This document shows positions 34,286 to 42,493 of a stretch of 64,000 nt of DNA, one piece after another. This DNA is from Streptomyces sp. A0642 (GTDB lineage Bacteria; Actinomycetota; Actinomycetes; Streptomycetales; Streptomycetaceae), in contig NZ_SSBL01000023.1 of assembly GCF_004795105.1 (NCBI RefSeq), forward strand, positions 1-64,000, written 5' to 3'. Below the pieces are notes generated by a model. It was given only the letters and a program-made list of their open reading frames with translations, searched no databases and had not been told where the DNA came from. A program made the translations under genes and the position numbers. Positions within the stretch are counted from its first letter, which is position 1; each line of letters opens with the position of its first letter.

Positions 34286-34962
34286 CCCTCCAGGCTACCG
34301 GTGCGGGCTTCGGTCCTTCGAACCGATATGGCCGAGCGTGTCACTTTGCCCGAATTGCCGGTATTGGTAATGCTGAGGATGGAATCCGCAGGAGTCACGG
34401 AGTGAGGGGATCGGGAAAGCCTCTCTACTCCCCTAAATGGGGCAGAAGGGTTATGTGTCTTGACGCATCGGCCTTGTCCGTACGGGGAGTTGGCCGCCAC
34501 TTGTCCACAGGAAAGGGTGAACGGGCAAAGTTATCCACAGGCTGTGAGGAAGTTCTGTGGACACGGAGGAGATCATTCCGAAAGCCGCATGCCGACTGCT
34601 GGATTCGCGGTTCAAACCTCCTTCGCGCGCTCGTTCGGGTGGGAATTCCTCGCCCTAAAGAGTTGATCAATGGAATTGAGCTGACAACAGAGGACCCGGT
34701 GGCCTGTGGGCCGGTCTGAGGGGGCTGGGACGATTTGTCGACCATGTCGCATTGCGGTGTCGACTTGTCCCCAGGCCGAGAGGAGCCCCTGTGGATAACT
34801 TTCCCGCTGGCGACTATCGGCTGATCGCACCGGCGATGCGGACATGGGGGAGCCATGGCGAGGCGCGCGTCTTCAGCCCGACCGCACGGGCCGCCGGGGC
34901 GCGAGCCGTCAGGGCCGGCCTAGCTGCTTTCGGAGGGCGAGCGGCATTCGGAGGGCGAGCCG
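34286..34962. other. 677-bp intergenic region between pheA and serS, rich in DnaA boxes
   Basis: No credible gene. It contains five DnaA-box-like 9-mers (listed separately) and the serS promoter, which cannot be pinpointed. Near 34604-34620 a GGTTCAAACC stretch resembles a T-loop, but no tRNA can be folded around it. No T-box signature is visible. The left 60 bp next to serS are AT-richer than the rest. The right end, 34920-34960, has two copies of a CGGAGGGCGAGC unit. Confidence 0.6.
34501..34798. promoter_or_regulatory. DnaA-box cluster B
   Basis: TTGTCCACA at 34501-34509 and TTATCCACA at 34531-34539 are perfect actinomycete boxes. TGTGGATAA at 34790-34798 is a perfect box on the other strand. 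TGTGGACAC (34556-34564) and TTGTCCCCA (34765-34773) are one base off. All lie upstream of serS in noncoding DNA. Clusters of DnaA boxes outside oriC are known in S. coelicolor to affect replication frequency; whether this is such a site is inference. Confidence 0.65.
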
Positions 34963-35898
34963 TCAGGCCCGGCCGTCCTGATTGCGGGCCAGCCAGTCGG
35001 AGGCCTCGGTGAACTCCGCGTCCGAGGTACCCGCTCGCAAGGGCCGTACGTCCGACGGCGTCACACCGGCCCGCGGATAGGAGCCGAGGAACCGGACGTT
35101 CGGGCAGATCCGCTTCAGACCCATCAGCGCCTCCCCGACACGGCGGTCGGAGATGTGGCCCTCGGCGTCCAGGGCGAAGCAGTAGTTGCCGATGCCCGCC
35201 CCCGTCGGCCGGGACTGGATCAGCATCAGGTTCACCCCGCGCACCGCGAACTCCTGGAGCAGTTCGAGCAGCGCACCGGGGTGGTCGTCCCCGAGCCAGA
35301 TGACCACGGAGGTCTTGTCCGCACCGGTCGGCGCCGCCGGCCGGGCGGGGCGGCCCACCAGCACGAAACGGGTCTGCGCGTTCTCCGCGTCGTGGATCTC
35401 GGTCACCAGCGGTTCGAGCCCGTAGGTCGCCGCCGCGAACTCCCCCGCGAAGGCGGCGTCGTACCGCCCCTCCTGCACGAGCCGGGCGCCGTCCGCGTTG
35501 GACGCCGCCGACTCCCAGACCGCCTGGGGGAGATGGGCCGCCATCCAGTTGCGCACCTGCGGCTGTGCGGCCGGGTGCGCGGTGACCGTCTTGACGTCGG
35601 ACAGTTTGGTGCCGGGACGCACGAGCAGCGCGAAGGTGATGGAGAGCAGCACTTCGCGGTAGATCATCAGTGGTTCGCCGCTGGTCAGCTGGTCGAGCGT
35701 GGTGGTGATGCCGCCCTCGACGGAGTTCTCGATCGGTACGAGCGCCGCGGCGGCCGTGCCGTTGCGCACCGCGTCCAGTGCCGCCGGTACGGAGACCATC
35801 GGGACGAGTTCGCGGGTGGCGGCTTCCGGGAGCGTACGGAGGGCGACCTCGGTGAAGGTGCCCTCGGGACCGAGATAGGCGTAGCGCGTGGCGGACAT
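34963..35898 (-). CDS. pheA: Prephenate dehydratase
   Basis: A 311-residue enzyme that turns prephenate into phenylpyruvate in phenylalanine synthesis. The catalytic domain (about residues 5-185) begins YAYLGPEGTFTEVAL and contains ALVPIENSVEGGITTTLDQL (about 55-74), with the Thr/Glu region of the active site. An ACT domain (about 200-280) has GALLELLQEFAVRGVNL and a QSRPTG variant of the phenylalanine-binding ESRP loop, so feedback inhibition by Phe is expected. ATG at 35898. It follows the copper operon by 66 bp on the same strand, with no clear terminator between. Confidence 0.95.
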   Translation of the reverse strand: MSATRYAYLGPEGTFTEVALRTLPEAATRELVPMVSVPAALDAVRNGTAAAALVPIENSVEGGITTTLDQLTSGEPLMIYREVLLSITFALLVRPGTKLSDVKTVTAHPAAQPQVRNWMAAHLPQAVWESAASNADGARLVQEGRYDAAFAGEFAAATYGLEPLVTEIHDAENAQTRFVLVGRPARPAAPTGADKTSVVIWLGDDHPGALLELLQEFAVRGVNLMLIQSRPTGAGIGNYCFALDAEGHISDRRVGEALMGLKRICPNVRFLGSYPRAGVTPSDVRPLRAGTSDAEFTEASDWLARNQDGRA

Positions 35899-35964
35899 AC
35901 CGTCACCCTAATGCGCCGGGGTGGCACGGCATCCCCGCATTGCGCTGCCTCGCCCCTCCGTGGT

Positions 35965-37308
35965 TCACGCCTCCAGGAGCCGCTGCCCCACGTACTCCCC
36001 CTCGGCCGCACCGCCCGGCACCGCGAACAGTCCGCTCGCCTCGTGACGGAGGAACGGTGACAGGGCATCGCCCCGGTCGAGTTTCCGCTGCACGGTGACG
36101 AAGCCGCGCAGCGGATCCGCCTGCCAGCAGATGAACAGCAGTCCCGCATCCGGTGTGCCGTCCGAGGAGATGCCGTCGTGGTACGAGAACGGGCGCCGCA
36201 GCATTGCGGCACCGCCGTTGCGCTCGGGGGAGGAGATGCGGGCATGGGCGTTGTCGGGGATCAGCAGCTTGCCGTCGGGGCCCGCCTTGTCGAGGTCCAT
36301 CGCGGTGGTCTCGGTGCCGCCGCTGAGGGGAGCGCCGTCCGACTTGCGCCGCCCGATGACCCGTTCCTGATGTTCCACCGGGAGCTTCTCCCAGTCGTCG
36401 AGCAGCATCCGGATCCGGCGGACGACGGCGTACGAGCCGCCGGCCAGCCAGTCGTGCGCGGCGTCGCCGTCGCCCGCCGCGACGAAGACGCGCCGGTCGA
36501 AGTCGTGGTCGGAGGGCTTCGGGTTGCCGGTGCCGTCGATCTGGCCCATGAGGTTGCGGGCGGTCATCGGCTTCGCGGTGGCGCCGGGGGTGCGGTTGAA
36601 GCCGTCCATCTGCCAGCGCACGGTGGCCGTCGAGGCGGCTTCCTTCTGTAGCGCCCGCAGCGCGTGGAACGCGACGAGTGCGTCGTCGGCACCGATCTGC
36701 ACCCAGAGGTCGCCGTTGGACCGGCGGGCGTCGAGGTGATCGGCGGAGAACGGCGGCAGTGGGTCGAGCCCGGGCGGACGGTGGCCCGTCAGGCCCGTCC
36801 GTTCGAAGAAGGTGGCGCCGAAGCCGAAGGTGACGGTCAGCGAGGACGGTCCGGCGTCCAGCGCGATGCCGGTGTCGTGTCCGGTGCCGTCCGCCGCACC
36901 ACCGGCGGGTTCACCGGCCATCAACCGCTCGGCCGCGGCCGACCAGCGCCGCATCAGGGCCGCCGCCTCCTTGCGCCCGGCCCCGGGGGCCAGGTCGAAG
37001 GCGATGAGATGGCCGCGGGCCTGAAGCGGAGTGGTGATCCCCGGTTGATGTTTCCCGTGAAACATCACCTCGGTCGAGCCGACCGAGGTCAGTGCGGTCG
37101 GGGCCTCGTCCCGGGTCGCGGCATAGCCGGTGGCGCCGCCGGCCGCCCCGAGGGCGAGGCCGGCGGCACCGGCGGCTCCCGCGGTGCCGAGCAGCCTCCG
37201 TCGGGAGATCACGCCGGTCGCCGGGGCGGCGCCACGGCCGTCGGTGCGCTTGTTCCTGCCGCCCGCACTGCTCGGCATGTCTGTGCTGTCTGTCCGGTTT
37301 CCGCTCAC
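35965..37308 (-). CDS. dtpA: DyP-type haem peroxidase DtpA, Tat-exported
   Basis: A 447-residue dye-decolourising peroxidase. A twin-arginine signal SRRRLLGTAGAAGAAGLALG (about residues 35-54) sends the folded haem protein outside. The DyP GxxDG motif is GQIDGTGNP (Asp about residue 247), and the RRPFSYHDG segment (about 374-382) near the C-terminus is also typical. In S. lividans, DtpA is Tat-exported and needed for maturation of the copper radical oxidase GlxA under low copper, and sits beside Sco and ECuC as here. GTG start 8 bp after copCD. A near-parS sequence lies in codons coding VMFHGKH. Confidence 0.9.
   Translation of the reverse strand: MSGNRTDSTDMPSSAGGRNKRTDGRGAAPATGVISRRRLLGTAGAAGAAGLALGAAGGATGYAATRDEAPTALTSVGSTEVMFHGKHQPGITTPLQARGHLIAFDLAPGAGRKEAAALMRRWSAAAERLMAGEPAGGAADGTGHDTGIALDAGPSSLTVTFGFGATFFERTGLTGHRPPGLDPLPPFSADHLDARRSNGDLWVQIGADDALVAFHALRALQKEAASTATVRWQMDGFNRTPGATAKPMTARNLMGQIDGTGNPKPSDHDFDRRVFVAAGDGDAAHDWLAGGSYAVVRRIRMLLDDWEKLPVEHQERVIGRRKSDGAPLSGGTETTAMDLDKAGPDGKLLIPDNAHARISSPERNGGAAMLRRPFSYHDGISSDGTPDAGLLFICWQADPLRGFVTVQRKLDRGDALSPFLRHEASGLFAVPGGAAEGEYVGQRLLEA
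37050..37063. promoter_or_regulatory. parS-like site (one mismatch)
   Basis: GTTTCCCGTGAAAC differs from parS by one base (C for A at the sixth position); the flanking T and A extend the symmetry to 16 bp. It lies inside dtpA. ParB sites with one changed base can still bind weakly, but this is unproven here. Confidence 0.4.
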
Positions 37309-37316
37309 GGTCCTGC

Positions 37317-39356
37317 TCAGCCGATCTTGACGTTCTTGTCGACCGTGGTCTGGTCGATGTCCGAGGTGCGCACGGTGACCGCCACGTTCCAGTCGCCGGC
37401 GATCGGGATCTGGACGCCGGTGGAGGTCCAGTGGCCCTCGGTCAGCCGGACGGGGGCGGCGGGAAGGGGCCCGATGTCCTTGGACTTCAGGGTGAAGGCG
37501 AGCTTCACCTCGGGGACGTCCATGGCCTTCCCGTCGATGTCGTCGATCCAGAGGTGCACCACGTTGGCTCCGATGTGTCCGGGATCCAGGTCCATGCGGA
37601 CCGTGCCCTTGCCCCTCTCGCCGCCGGTGTCGAAGGGCAGGGTGAGATTGACGGGGCCGCTCGCCGCCGGGGCGGCGGCCGGTGCGGAGGAGCGCGCCTC
37701 CTCCTCCGTACGGCCCGGCTCGGTCGAGGTCAGAATGGTGGTCACCGCGAGGAGTGCCATCGCGACTCCGACTTCGGCCAGTACCGAGCGGCGCAGGCCG
37801 GACCGGTCGGGGTCGGCGTCACGTATCCGCTTCTTCTCCGCGGTTGCCACGGCGGCCTGCTGGCGCGCGAGCTGGGCGGCTCGCGCGGGATCCTGGGTGG
37901 CTCGCGCGGGATCCTGGGTGGTGACCGCCGCGGGAGCTGCCGTGTCCGCCTCTTCTTCGTGGGCGGCTCGCGCGGCTTGCTCGGTGGTGACTGCCACGGG
38001 AGCCGCCGTGTCGGCCCCTTCTTCCACGTCGTCTGCTTCGTCCGTGCCGGCAGCGGCAGGCGCGGAGGCTCCCCCGCCCGTGGCCAGCCGGGCGGTCCAC
38101 CGGCGAGAGACCCCGGCGACTCCGACGAGGACGGCGACGAGCCCCACCTTCACGAGCAGCAGCTGCCCGTACCCCGTGCCGGTCAGCGCCGACCAGGAGC
38201 CGACCTGTCGCCAGGACTGGTAGATCCCCGTCACGGCGAGCACCACCACGCTGATGAACGCGATCCGGGAGAAGCGGCGTACCGCGTCCGCCGTGATGTC
38301 GGGCGTGCGGTACAGCGCGACCAGGAGGGCCGTGAGCCCGCCCAGCCAGGCCGCGACGGCCAGCAGATGGAGCACGTCGACCGGCATCGCGATGCCCGGC
38401 TGGGTCCCGGTCGACGCGTGCTCGGCGAGGGCCCAGGTCCCGGCGATCCCGGCGGCGACGACGGTGCCGCCGAGGGCGAGGCCGAAGGTGAGGTCCTTCT
38501 TCTCGCGTGCGTCCTCGCGCTTCGCGTACGCCCCGAACAGCACCGCGATGAACAGCGCGCTGGCGCCGAGCAGCAGCAGCCGTGAGACGAGGGCGGCTCC
38601 GGGCTTGGTGTCCAGGACCGCCTTCAGGCCGTCGAGGTCGAAGGCGTCGCCGAGTTTCCCGGAACCGGTGTAGGGGCTGCGCAGCAGCAGCATCACGAGC
38701 GTGGCCGCGGTGAGGGTCATCCAGCCGCGGACGACGAGGCGTTGCAACGGGCGGGCGCCCGCCCCGCGTTGCCAGCAGGCCAGCACGAACGCGGCGCCGC
38801 CCGCCAGCACGATGAAGCCCGCGTACGCGGCGTAGCGGGCGATGCCGTAGAGCGTGCCGACCAGGCCGCCGCCCGCCTCGGTGTCCGGGAGGGCGACGGT
38901 GGTCTCGGAGGGTGCGCCGATGGAGAAGGTGAAGGCCCCGGAGACGGGGTGGCTGTCGGCGGAGACGGCCTGCCACGCAACGGTGTACGTCCCGTCCGGC
39001 AGTCCGGTGTGCAAGGAGACGCCGTACTTCACGGTGGCCCCGCCGTGCAGATCGCGCGGAGCCTCCTGGGTGTCCGCGCGTGTGCCGGAAGGGTCCAGGA
39101 CCCGGATGGAGCCCTCCCCCATGGCGACCTGCTCGGAGAAGGTGAGCGTGACTGCCTTGGGGGCGGTGGCGACCACCGCCCCGTCCTGCGGATCGCTCCC
39201 GGTGAGCGCGGCATGGGCCGACGCGGGGGCCGCGACGGCCAGCAGCAGACCGAACACCACGCCGGCCAGGGCGGCGAGCACCCCCGTGAGGGCGAGCGGC
39301 CGGCGCAGGACGGAGGCGGACGGGGAGGGCCCGAAGGGCGGGGCGGTGGCTGTCAT
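37317..39356 (-). CDS. CopC-CopD fusion, copper binding and transport membrane protein
   Basis: A 679-residue fusion. A signal sequence ends at about residue 47 (PASA-HAALTG), so the mature N-terminus would start with His, the copper ligand of CopC proteins. The CopC beta-domain spans about 48-150, and CopD-type membrane helices about 170-430. A low-complexity Ala/Thr/Glu linker follows (about 445-510), with repeated TAAPVAVTT/TAAPAAVTT and QDPARAT units, then one more helix and an extracytoplasmic C-terminal domain (about 560-679). It probably takes part in copper uptake into or across the membrane. ATG at 39356; it starts 12 bp after ecuC and ends 8 bp before dtpA. Confidence 0.87.
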   Translation of the reverse strand: MTATAPPFGPSPSASVLRRPLALTGVLAALAGVVFGLLLAVAAPASAHAALTGSDPQDGAVVATAPKAVTLTFSEQVAMGEGSIRVLDPSGTRADTQEAPRDLHGGATVKYGVSLHTGLPDGTYTVAWQAVSADSHPVSGAFTFSIGAPSETTVALPDTEAGGGLVGTLYGIARYAAYAGFIVLAGGAAFVLACWQRGAGARPLQRLVVRGWMTLTAATLVMLLLRSPYTGSGKLGDAFDLDGLKAVLDTKPGAALVSRLLLLGASALFIAVLFGAYAKREDAREKKDLTFGLALGGTVVAAGIAGTWALAEHASTGTQPGIAMPVDVLHLLAVAAWLGGLTALLVALYRTPDITADAVRRFSRIAFISVVVLAVTGIYQSWRQVGSWSALTGTGYGQLLLVKVGLVAVLVGVAGVSRRWTARLATGGGASAPAAAGTDEADDVEEGADTAAPVAVTTEQAARAAHEEEADTAAPAAVTTQDPARATQDPARAAQLARQQAAVATAEKKRIRDADPDRSGLRRSVLAEVGVAMALLAVTTILTSTEPGRTEEEARSSAPAAAPAASGPVNLTLPFDTGGERGKGTVRMDLDPGHIGANVVHLWIDDIDGKAMDVPEVKLAFTLKSKDIGPLPAAPVRLTEGHWTSTGVQIPIAGDWNVAVTVRTSDIDQTTVDKNVKIG
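37872..37923. repeat. Direct repeat in the CopCD linker
   Basis: Two adjacent copies of a 21-bp sequence starting GGCTCGCGCGGGATCCTGG code QDPARAT and QDPARAA in the linker. A looser copy of the following Ala-rich stretch occurs next to it. This is simple in-frame expansion of a disordered linker. Confidence 0.7.
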
Positions 39357-39368
39357 GGCGTCAGTCCC

Positions 39369-39818
39369 TCACTGCTTCTTCGGGTTGTGGGTGGTCTCCT
39401 TCACGGGAAGGTCGACCTCGATGGGGCCGGCCTTCTCGAAGTGCAGTTCCACGGACACGGTCTCGCCCTGCTTGGGCCGCTGCTTGAGTTTCATAAACAT
39501 GATGTGGTTTCCACCGCGTTCCAGATCCAGCTCGCCGCCCGCGGGTACGTCGAAGGACGTCACCATGCGCATGGCCTGATTCTTCGTCTCGTGGATCGTG
39601 ACGTCGTCCGACAGCGGACTGGTGACCGACGTGAGCCGGTCGGAGCTGCCGCCGTCGTTCCGCACGACGAGGAACGCCGCCGCCATGTCGTTGACGGGCT
39701 GCGGCATGAAACCGCCCATGACCTTCAGCTCCGGCGCGCCGCCCGAGGACGAGCACCCCGCCAGCGTCAGGCCCGTGGAGAGGGCCAGGACGCCGGCGAG
39801 GGTGGTGCGGCGGTTCAC
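39369..39818 (-). CDS. ecuC: ECuC, extracytoplasmic copper chaperone of the PCu(A)C family
   Basis: A 149-residue lipoprotein. The lipobox LAGC places the lipid-bearing Cys at residue 22. The copper-binding set of the PCu(A)C/DUF461 fold is visible as His76, Met83, His105 and Met107 (HIM), suited to Cu(I). In S. lividans ECuC passes copper to Sco for cytochrome oxidase and related enzymes. The GTG start (39818) overlaps the TGA of sco by GTGA, so the partners are made together. The C-terminus is Lys/Pro-rich. Confidence 0.9.
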   Translation of the reverse strand: MNRRTTLAGVLALSTGLTLAGCSSSGGAPELKVMGGFMPQPVNDMAAAFLVVRNDGGSSDRLTSVTSPLSDDVTIHETKNQAMRMVTSFDVPAGGELDLERGGNHIMFMKLKQRPKQGETVSVELHFEKAGPIEVDLPVKETTHNPKKQ

Positions 39819-40468
39819 GGCTTCTCCCCCTTGACGATCTTGGGAAGGTCCTTGGTGTAGTCCTCGGGGGTGGTGTCCTCGCTGTACAGCACGTAACCCT
39901 GGTCGGTCTTCGGGGAGAACGCGATGACCTGGGAGCCGTGCATCGAGACGACCGTCCCGTCCTTCTCCTTCTTCGGTGCGTCGATGCCGATGCCGATCTG
40001 CCGGGCGCCCGCCTGGATGGTCGGGAAGTCGCCGGTGAGACCGATGAAGGAGGGGTCCTGGGACTTGAGCCAGGTGCCCAGCGAGGCCGGGGTGTCCCGC
40101 TCCGGGTCGGTGGTGACGAAGACGACCTGGAGATTCTCCTGGTCTGCCTTCGGCAGCGCCTTCTTGGCGATGGCGATGTTGCTCATGATGAGCGGGCAGA
40201 CGTCGGGGCAGTTGGTGTAGCCGAAGTAGATGAGCGTCGGCTTGCCCTTGGTCCTCTCGCGCAGGTCGTACTTCTTGCCGTGGGTGTCGGTCAGGACGAG
40301 ATCCGGCTTGGTGAACGGCTGGTCGAGCACCGTTGCTGCCTGGGTCTTCGCCTCGACCGAGACGTCGGCGATCGGCTTCTTGCTGTCGTTGTCACTGCCG
40401 CCGCAGGCGGACAGCGTGAGCGCGGCCGCGGCGACGAGCGCCGCGGCCAGCACTGACTTCTTAACCAT
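39815..40468 (-). CDS. sco: Sco (SenC/PrrC) copper chaperone, lipoprotein
   Basis: A 217-residue thioredoxin-fold lipoprotein; lipobox LSAC gives Cys22. The copper site is complete: Cys87 and Cys91 in CPDVC and His177 in VVSMHGSQ. Sco proteins deliver copper to the CuA centre of cytochrome c oxidase, and in Streptomyces Sco also affects development under copper starvation. The ATG at 40468 (MVKKS) is better spaced from AGGA than the ATG at 40477. It is followed by ecuC with overlap. Confidence 0.93.
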   Translation of the reverse strand: MVKKSVLAAALVAAAALTLSACGGSDNDSKKPIADVSVEAKTQAATVLDQPFTKPDLVLTDTHGKKYDLRERTKGKPTLIYFGYTNCPDVCPLIMSNIAIAKKALPKADQENLQVVFVTTDPERDTPASLGTWLKSQDPSFIGLTGDFPTIQAGARQIGIGIDAPKKEKDGTVVSMHGSQVIAFSPKTDQGYVLYSEDTTPEDYTKDLPKIVKGEKP

Positions 40469-40521
40469 GGAGCACATTTCCTGGTGGGTCGGTGGAGCGG
40501 GTGGGACGGGAAGGGCGGTGA

Positions 40522-41265
40522 TCAGGCGATACGGCGACGGCCGGCCAGGACGCCGAAGGCGACGCCCGCGACGCCGATGACGATGCCGACGATGCCGAGC
40601 ACACGGGCCGTGGTGTCACTGGAGGAGGAGGCCGCGGCCGTCGTCTGCCCGTCCTTCGCGTGGCCGGCCGTGGCGTCCTTGTCGGCGGAGTCCGAGCCGG
40701 AGGCGGCGGTGGCGCCGTGGGCGTCGCCGGCGGCCGCGGTCAGCTTGAGGACCGGGGCGGGGCTCTCGGGCTCCTCCGCGCCTTCCTTCTGCTCCTCGAT
40801 CCAGCGCACGACCTCCTTGTTGTCGTACGTCTGGACGGCCTTGAACACCAACTGGTCGGCGTCCTCGGGGAGCTGGCCGACCGAGAGCGGGAACTGCTGG
40901 AAACGGCCGGGCTCGATCTTGCCGCCGTCCGCGGTCCAGGTGACCTTGGAGACGGCCTCGTCGATCTTCTTGCCGTGCATGTCGAGCGGCTTGGCCAGCT
41001 TGCTCTTGGTCACCTCGACGTCCCAGCCCGGCACGGGCTGCGGCATGACGGACGCCAGCGGGTGGTCGGCCGGGAAATTCACTTCGAGCTTGGTCGTCGA
41101 GGCGTTGTCGCGCTCGTTGGGGACCTTGAAGTTGATGACGGCGTAACCGCCCTTGGCGGCCTCGCCCTGCGGCTGGACGCTGACGTGGGCGGAGGCCGTA
41201 CCGGCGAGGATCAGCACGGTGGACGCGGCGACGCCGCCGGCGAGGGCGATGCGGGAAACGTTCAT
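40522..41265 (-). CDS. YcnI-family (DUF1775) copper-binding exported protein
   Basis: A 247-residue protein: signal peptide cut after TASA (about residue 26), so the mature protein starts HVSVQPQGEA. An N-terminal His is the copper-binding feature of YcnI/DUF1775 proteins. The domain spans about 27-165 (AVINFKVPNERDNAST; VTWTADGG). A Ser/Ala/Asp-rich spacer follows, with one C-terminal membrane anchor (about 220-240, RVLGIVGIVIGVAGVAFGVL) and a basic end, so it is held on the outer face of the membrane. ATG at 41265. It lies 53 bp upstream of sco in the copper operon. Confidence 0.88.
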   Translation of the reverse strand: MNVSRIALAGGVAASTVLILAGTASAHVSVQPQGEAAKGGYAVINFKVPNERDNASTTKLEVNFPADHPLASVMPQPVPGWDVEVTKSKLAKPLDMHGKKIDEAVSKVTWTADGGKIEPGRFQQFPLSVGQLPEDADQLVFKAVQTYDNKEVVRWIEEQKEGAEEPESPAPVLKLTAAAGDAHGATAASGSDSADKDATAGHAKDGQTTAAASSSSDTTARVLGIVGIVIGVAGVAFGVLAGRRRIA

Positions 41266-41432
41266 GACAGGGATCACTCCACAGATGCACGAAGGAAGGG
41301 TGCTCCGGCGCGCGGGTGCGCGACGGGATCGCGACACCCCATCCCCACGACTGCGTGCGTACGAGGACCCGTACCGGCACCGCGGGGGTGCGTGGCAGGG
41401 ATCGCGCGCGGCATCGCGTGGAGGGCGTCGCG

Positions 41433-42236
41433 TCAGGCTGCGAGGGTGAATACGGGGGGCGGCCCGCGCCTGATCACCATGTGCTGCAAGGGATCCCCGG
41501 TGACCGGGGAAGGTGCGTCCACGGCGGTACGGGAGATGCGCGGCCCGGTCGTCGGGCCGCCGGGAAGCCCGGCGCGCAGCGCGGCCACGAGTGCGAGCGC
41601 GGCGCGCAGCGCACGCAGCCGGGCCCCGGCCGCCACCTGCTGGGCGCCGTGGGCCGACAGCCGGGCGAGGCGGAACAGGGCGACTTCGCCCCGCCGCAGC
41701 AGCCAGCCGGCGGCCAGTGCGGCCAGCAGGTGGCCGAGCACCATCGGAAGGCTGGGCAGCAGCCCGGCGAGACCGGCTGCGCCGCCGGAGGGGGCGGCCA
41801 TCAGGTGCTGGTGGGTCTGGCCGGTCACGGACGCCGGGTCGATGCCCGCGGTCGTGACGATGCGGTGGGCGTCGGCGGCGTTCAGCCGGTCGGGCCCGGC
41901 ACCGCAGACGAGACCGGCCGCGAACCGGATCAGCGCGTCCTCGCCGGCCGGGACCCGGGGCGAGGCGGTGTGGGTGCCCACGCCGAAGAGCGTGTGCAGG
42001 ACGATCTGTCCGCCCGCCAAGGCCGCGGCGATGGAGGGCAGCGCACGTTCGCGTCCGGCGAGGGGGGCCGCCACCGCGAGGATCCCGAGGAATCCGGCGA
42101 GCAGGGTCCACCAGGGGACGGCCGCGCAGGCGGCCAGCGTGTGCCCGGCCGCGGACAGCGCGACGCAGACCGCGGCGAACACCGCGGCCCTCAGCAGCCG
42201 CATACCGGCTCCGGCACGTCCCACCGACGTAGTCAT
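41433..42236 (-). CDS. Predicted multi-pass membrane protein of the copper locus
   Basis: A 267-residue membrane protein of unknown function with about five helices (around residues 12-35, 38-58, 66-86, 152-178 and 196-215). The loop between the third and fourth helices contains HTLFGVGTH and TGQTHQHLMA, so His and Met are available on one side. The arrangement, 167 bp ahead of ycnI on the same strand and at the head of the copper genes, suggests a copper role, but this is inference from position only. ATG at 42236. Confidence 0.7.
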   Translation of the reverse strand: MTTSVGRAGAGMRLLRAAVFAAVCVALSAAGHTLAACAAVPWWTLLAGFLGILAVAAPLAGRERALPSIAAALAGGQIVLHTLFGVGTHTASPRVPAGEDALIRFAAGLVCGAGPDRLNAADAHRIVTTAGIDPASVTGQTHQHLMAAPSGGAAGLAGLLPSLPMVLGHLLAALAAGWLLRRGEVALFRLARLSAHGAQQVAAGARLRALRAALALVAALRAGLPGGPTTGPRISRTAVDAPSPVTGDPLQHMVIRRGPPPVFTLAA

Positions 42237-42493
42237 GGCCGAGACATCATCCCACTGCGCGCCCTGCCTCTGTACGGCAGGTCCGGAAGGTCGTCTTCCG
42301 CCCGAAAGGACGGGAGCCGGGCCGTTCGGACCGGTTGCGGACGGGGCACGACGGTTCTGTGAGCTTGGGAAGCACAGGTGTGGCGAGCGCGGGTATCCGC
42401 CGAATGAGCGGTCTCACACCCCGGTCGTGCTTACGAACCGCTTCGGGCGGCAATACGTATCGGTATGTCGAGCCGCAGCCAGGAGGCTGGAGC

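Noticed and set aside
34286..34500. T-box leader for serS
   Set aside because: No T-box bulge sequence or specifier loop/antiterminator pair could be found.
34600..34625. tRNA T-loop-like GGTTCAAACC
   Set aside because: No acceptor, D or anticodon arm can be folded around it.
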